In this document: positions 8,151 to 9,588 of the stretch, piece after piece | Layout of the letters: each line of letters starts with the position of its first letter | Numbering within the stretch: position 1 is the first letter of the stretch | Assembly: GCA_046160725.1 (NCBI GenBank) | Contig: JBJXHB010000307.1 | Coordinates: 1-9,588, forward strand | Source of the DNA: JBJXHB01 sp046160725 | GTDB taxonomy: Bacteria > Pseudomonadota > Gammaproteobacteria > Burkholderiales > Burkholderiaceae_C | Length of the DNA stretch: 9,588 nucleotides | Direction: 5' to 3' | Made by a program: the position numbers and the translations under genes | The notes under the pieces: model-generated | What the model saw: the letters and a program-made list of their open reading frames with translations, nothing else | Told to the model about the DNA's origin: nothing | The model's database searches: none

Positions 8151-8855
8151 ATGTCCAAGCCCGAACGCCGCAACTACTACCGACTGCTGCATGTGCAGCC
8201 CGAGGCACCCGCCGAGGTCATCAAGGCCAGCTACCGCGCGCTGATGAGCACGCTGCGGGCCCATCCCGACCTGGGCGGCGACACCGACACGGCCGCACGG
8301 CTGAACGCGGCCTATGCCGTTCTCAGCGACCCGGCCCAGCGCGCCACCTATGACCAGTCGATCAAGCGCCAGCGGCATCCGGCCGGTGCCGGCGCCGCCG
8401 GCCGGCCGGACTTCCGCCCCGCCGCCGAGGTGCTGGACCCCGGCTGCCCGATGTGCGGCCGCCGCCTGCCGCGGGCCATCGATGCGTCCACCCGTTGCAG
8501 CGGCTGCGACAGCCCGCTGATGCCGGCACCGCGCGAGGAGATGACCTCGCCGGAGTCGCTGGGCCGGCGCCGCGCCGCGCGCCATGCGCGCGAGCAGCCG
8601 GCGCTGCTGCGCGTGGCCGGCGAGGCCCAGGCCACGTCGGCGCGCCTGCGCGACCTGTCGCTGAACGGACTGTCGCTGGTGGCGACGCGGCCGGTGCCGG
8701 CGCGCACCACGATCCGCGTCTCGACCGACTTCTTCGACGCGCTGGCGGTGGTGGTGCAGTGCCGGCGCGTCAGCGACCACAGCACCGTGCACGCCCGTCT
8801 GCTGACCCTGCAGCTGCTGCGGCCCAAGGGCGTGTACGTCAACGCCCGCGCCTGA
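8151..8855 (+). CDS. J-domain / zinc-ribbon-like / PilZ fusion protein
   Basis: A 234-residue soluble protein with three recognisable parts. Residues 9-70 form a J domain: YYRLLHVQPEAPAEVIKASY, the HPD tripeptide (38-40) that stimulates DnaK-type Hsp70s, and NAAYAVLSDPAQRATYD. Residues 99-119 hold CPMC and CSGC pairs (C99, C102, C116, C119), a likely zinc ribbon. Residues 138-232 look like a PilZ domain with both c-di-GMP-binding motifs: RxxxR at R140-R144 and DLSLNG (168-173, DxSxxG). No signal peptide or membrane helix is seen, and the Gly/Phe-rich and substrate-binding regions of true DnaJ are absent. The inferred role is a co-chaperone whose action on Hsp70 or a client is tuned by c-di-GMP; this is untested. 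An in-frame ATG at 8118 with AGG six bases upstream would add 11 residues; I chose 8151 because the family-like sequence starts there. Domain calls are strong, function is not. Confidence 0.85.
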   Translation: MSKPERRNYYRLLHVQPEAPAEVIKASYRALMSTLRAHPDLGGDTDTAARLNAAYAVLSDPAQRATYDQSIKRQRHPAGAGAAGRPDFRPAAEVLDPGCPMCGRRLPRAIDASTRCSGCDSPLMPAPREEMTSPESLGRRRAARHAREQPALLRVAGEAQATSARLRDLSLNGLSLVATRPVPARTTIRVSTDFFDALAVVVQCRRVSDHSTVHARLLTLQLLRPKGVYVNARA

Positions 8856-8886
8856 GGGTGCCCCAGGCTGGAAGGCGGCCAGCAGC

Positions 8887-8892
8887 TAGCAT
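8887..8892 (+). promoter_or_regulatory. pduO: Candidate -10 box for a leaderless adenosyltransferase transcript
   Basis: TAGCAT matches the -10 consensus at 4 of 6, including TA at the start and AT at the end. Exactly six bases (8893-8898) separate it from the ATG at 8899, so transcription would begin at or next to the start codon. That fits the lack of a properly spaced ribosome binding site. The nearest purine run, GGAAGG at 8870-8875, is 23 bases away. No clear -35 is visible. Confidence 0.4.
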
Positions 8893-8898
8893 GCGCGC

Positions 8899-9477
8899 AT
8901 GTCCAATCGACTGACGCAGATCGCGACCCGCACCGGCGACGACGGAACCACCGGCCTGGGCGACGGCAGCCGCACGCGCAAGGACGCGCTGCGCGTGCAG
9001 GCGATGGGCGATGTCGACGAGCTGAACTCCACCCTCGGCCTGCTGCTGTGCGAGCTGCTGCCCGATGCGGTGCGCGAGGGGCTGGTGACCATCCAGCACG
9101 AGCTGTTCAACCTGGGCGGCGAGCTGTCCATCCCCGGCTACACGCTGCTCAAGGAAGACGCCCTGGCGCACCTGGACGCGGCCCTGGCCGAGCACAACGC
9201 CGCGCTGCCGCGGCTGGCCGAGTTCATCCTGCCCGGCGGCACGCGCAGCGCGGCCATCGCCCACGTGGCCCGCACCGTGGCCCGCCGCGCCGAGCGCGCC
9301 GTGGTGGCCCTGGCCGCCGCCGAGGCCGTCAACGCCACGCCGCGCCAGTACCTCAACCGGCTGAGCGACCTGCTGTTCGTGCTGGCCCGGGTGCTCAACC
9401 GCGCCAACCTGGACGGCCTGGGCGGCGACGACCGCTACTGGAACAGCGAGAGGCTCAAGCGCGAGCAGGGCGGCTGA
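8899..9477 (+). CDS. pduO: ATP:cob(I)alamin adenosyltransferase, PduO type
   Basis: A 192-residue cytoplasmic enzyme that transfers the adenosyl group of ATP to cob(I)alamin to make adenosylcobalamin, the coenzyme of radical mutases and lyases. The N-terminal TRTGDDGTTGLGDGSR (10-25) is the ATP-binding loop of the PduO/MMAB family. GDVDELNSTLG, FNLGGELS, FILPGGT, ARTVARRAER and YLNRLSDLLFVLAR follow in the family order; the arginine- and aspartate-bearing helices form the trimer-interface active site. The length is typical of single-domain PduO proteins; it is not the CobA/CobO type, which has a P-loop. It lies 43 bp after the J-domain/PilZ gene on the same strand but may have its own promoter. 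No cobalamin-dependent enzyme or B12 biosynthesis gene is adjacent, so it is probably a general corrinoid-salvage enzyme. The ATG at 8891 is out of frame and is not the start. Confidence 0.95.
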   Translation: MSNRLTQIATRTGDDGTTGLGDGSRTRKDALRVQAMGDVDELNSTLGLLLCELLPDAVREGLVTIQHELFNLGGELSIPGYTLLKEDALAHLDAALAEHNAALPRLAEFILPGGTRSAAIAHVARTVARRAERAVVALAAAEAVNATPRQYLNRLSDLLFVLARVLNRANLDGLGGDDRYWNSERLKREQGG

Positions 9478-9500
9478 AGGCGGCCGCTTGTCACCCGCGC

Positions 9501-9588
9501 CCCCACCAGCGACCTCCCGCGCCGTGCCGCCCCCGCACCAACCGGCCGCGCCGGTGGGCCCCGCACCAACCTGCCGCGCCGGTGGGCC
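9501..9588. repeat. 28-bp tandem repeat at the right edge
   Basis: Two adjacent 28-bp units, 9531-9558 and 9559-9586, differ at only one base (G at 9544, T at 9572). The last two bases of the window match the start of a third. A degenerate earlier copy seems to lie at 9501-9526 (same CCCC, ACCA, ACCT and CCGCGCCG blocks with small indels). The first exact unit contains ACCGGC-CGC-GCCGGT, a 6-bp stem with a 3-nt loop; the base change breaks one pair in the second. There are no spacers, so it is not a CRISPR array. No gene is visible from 9478 to 9588. The array may continue beyond the window. Confidence 0.75.

Noticed and set aside
9470..9492. Intrinsic terminator after the adenosyltransferase gene
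   Set aside because: GCGGC (9470-9474) can pair with GCCGC (9483-9487), but the stem is five base pairs with an eight-base loop and only a broken TTGT follows; this is too weak to call.
9531..9588. CRISPR array
   Set aside because: The 28-bp units are directly adjacent with no spacers, and no cas gene is present.

Overview
The window is very GC-rich, with strong G/C third-position bias in every gene, long open antisense frames and short gaps. Gene content and style point to a betaproteobacterium of the order Burkholderiales, probably near the Comamonadaceae, Rubrivivax, Leptothrix or Ideonella lineages. That placement is inferred from composition, protein flavour and a GC-rich intergenic repeat of a kind I associate with those genomes; no database search was possible.

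The left two thirds (about 1-6497) is a peptide/nickel/opine-type ABC importer locus built around a divergent promoter region at 2425-2699. On the minus strand are two tandem family-5 substrate-binding proteins. The complete one (571-2424) has a Sec-type signal peptide. The second (1-574, running off the left edge) overlaps it by ATGA and has a Tat-type signal. On the plus strand are a DppB-type permease (2700-3638), a DppC-type permease overlapping it by ATGA (3635-4711), and a double-domain ATPase of the GsiA/YejF/DppDF type (4821-6497). The last is separated from the permeases by a 109-bp gap filled with a structured GC-rich repeat. Together these genes supply a whole importer: two receptors, a heterodimeric pore and a fused motor. 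The substrate cannot be read from the sequence; peptides or peptide-like compounds are the default.

The right third is unrelated housekeeping or accessory material. An FAD-linked D-2-hydroxyacid (D-lactate type) dehydrogenase runs on the minus strand (6528-7943), convergent with the ATPase gene. Divergent from it is a small protein joining an N-terminal J domain, a four-cysteine zinc-ribbon-like segment and a C-terminal PilZ domain (8151-8855); this is the most unusual gene here. Next is a PduO-type ATP:cob(I)alamin adenosyltransferase (8899-9477) whose -10-like box lies only six bases before its ATG, suggesting a leaderless transcript. The window ends in a 28-bp tandem repeat that may continue to the right.

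All genes are intact apart from the left-edge truncation. I see no rRNA, tRNA, CRISPR array, insertion sequence or phage genes. The best candidates for something undescribed are the J-domain/zinc/PilZ fusion, the Tat/Sec receptor pair, the repeat inside the transporter operon, and the tandem repeat at the right edge.
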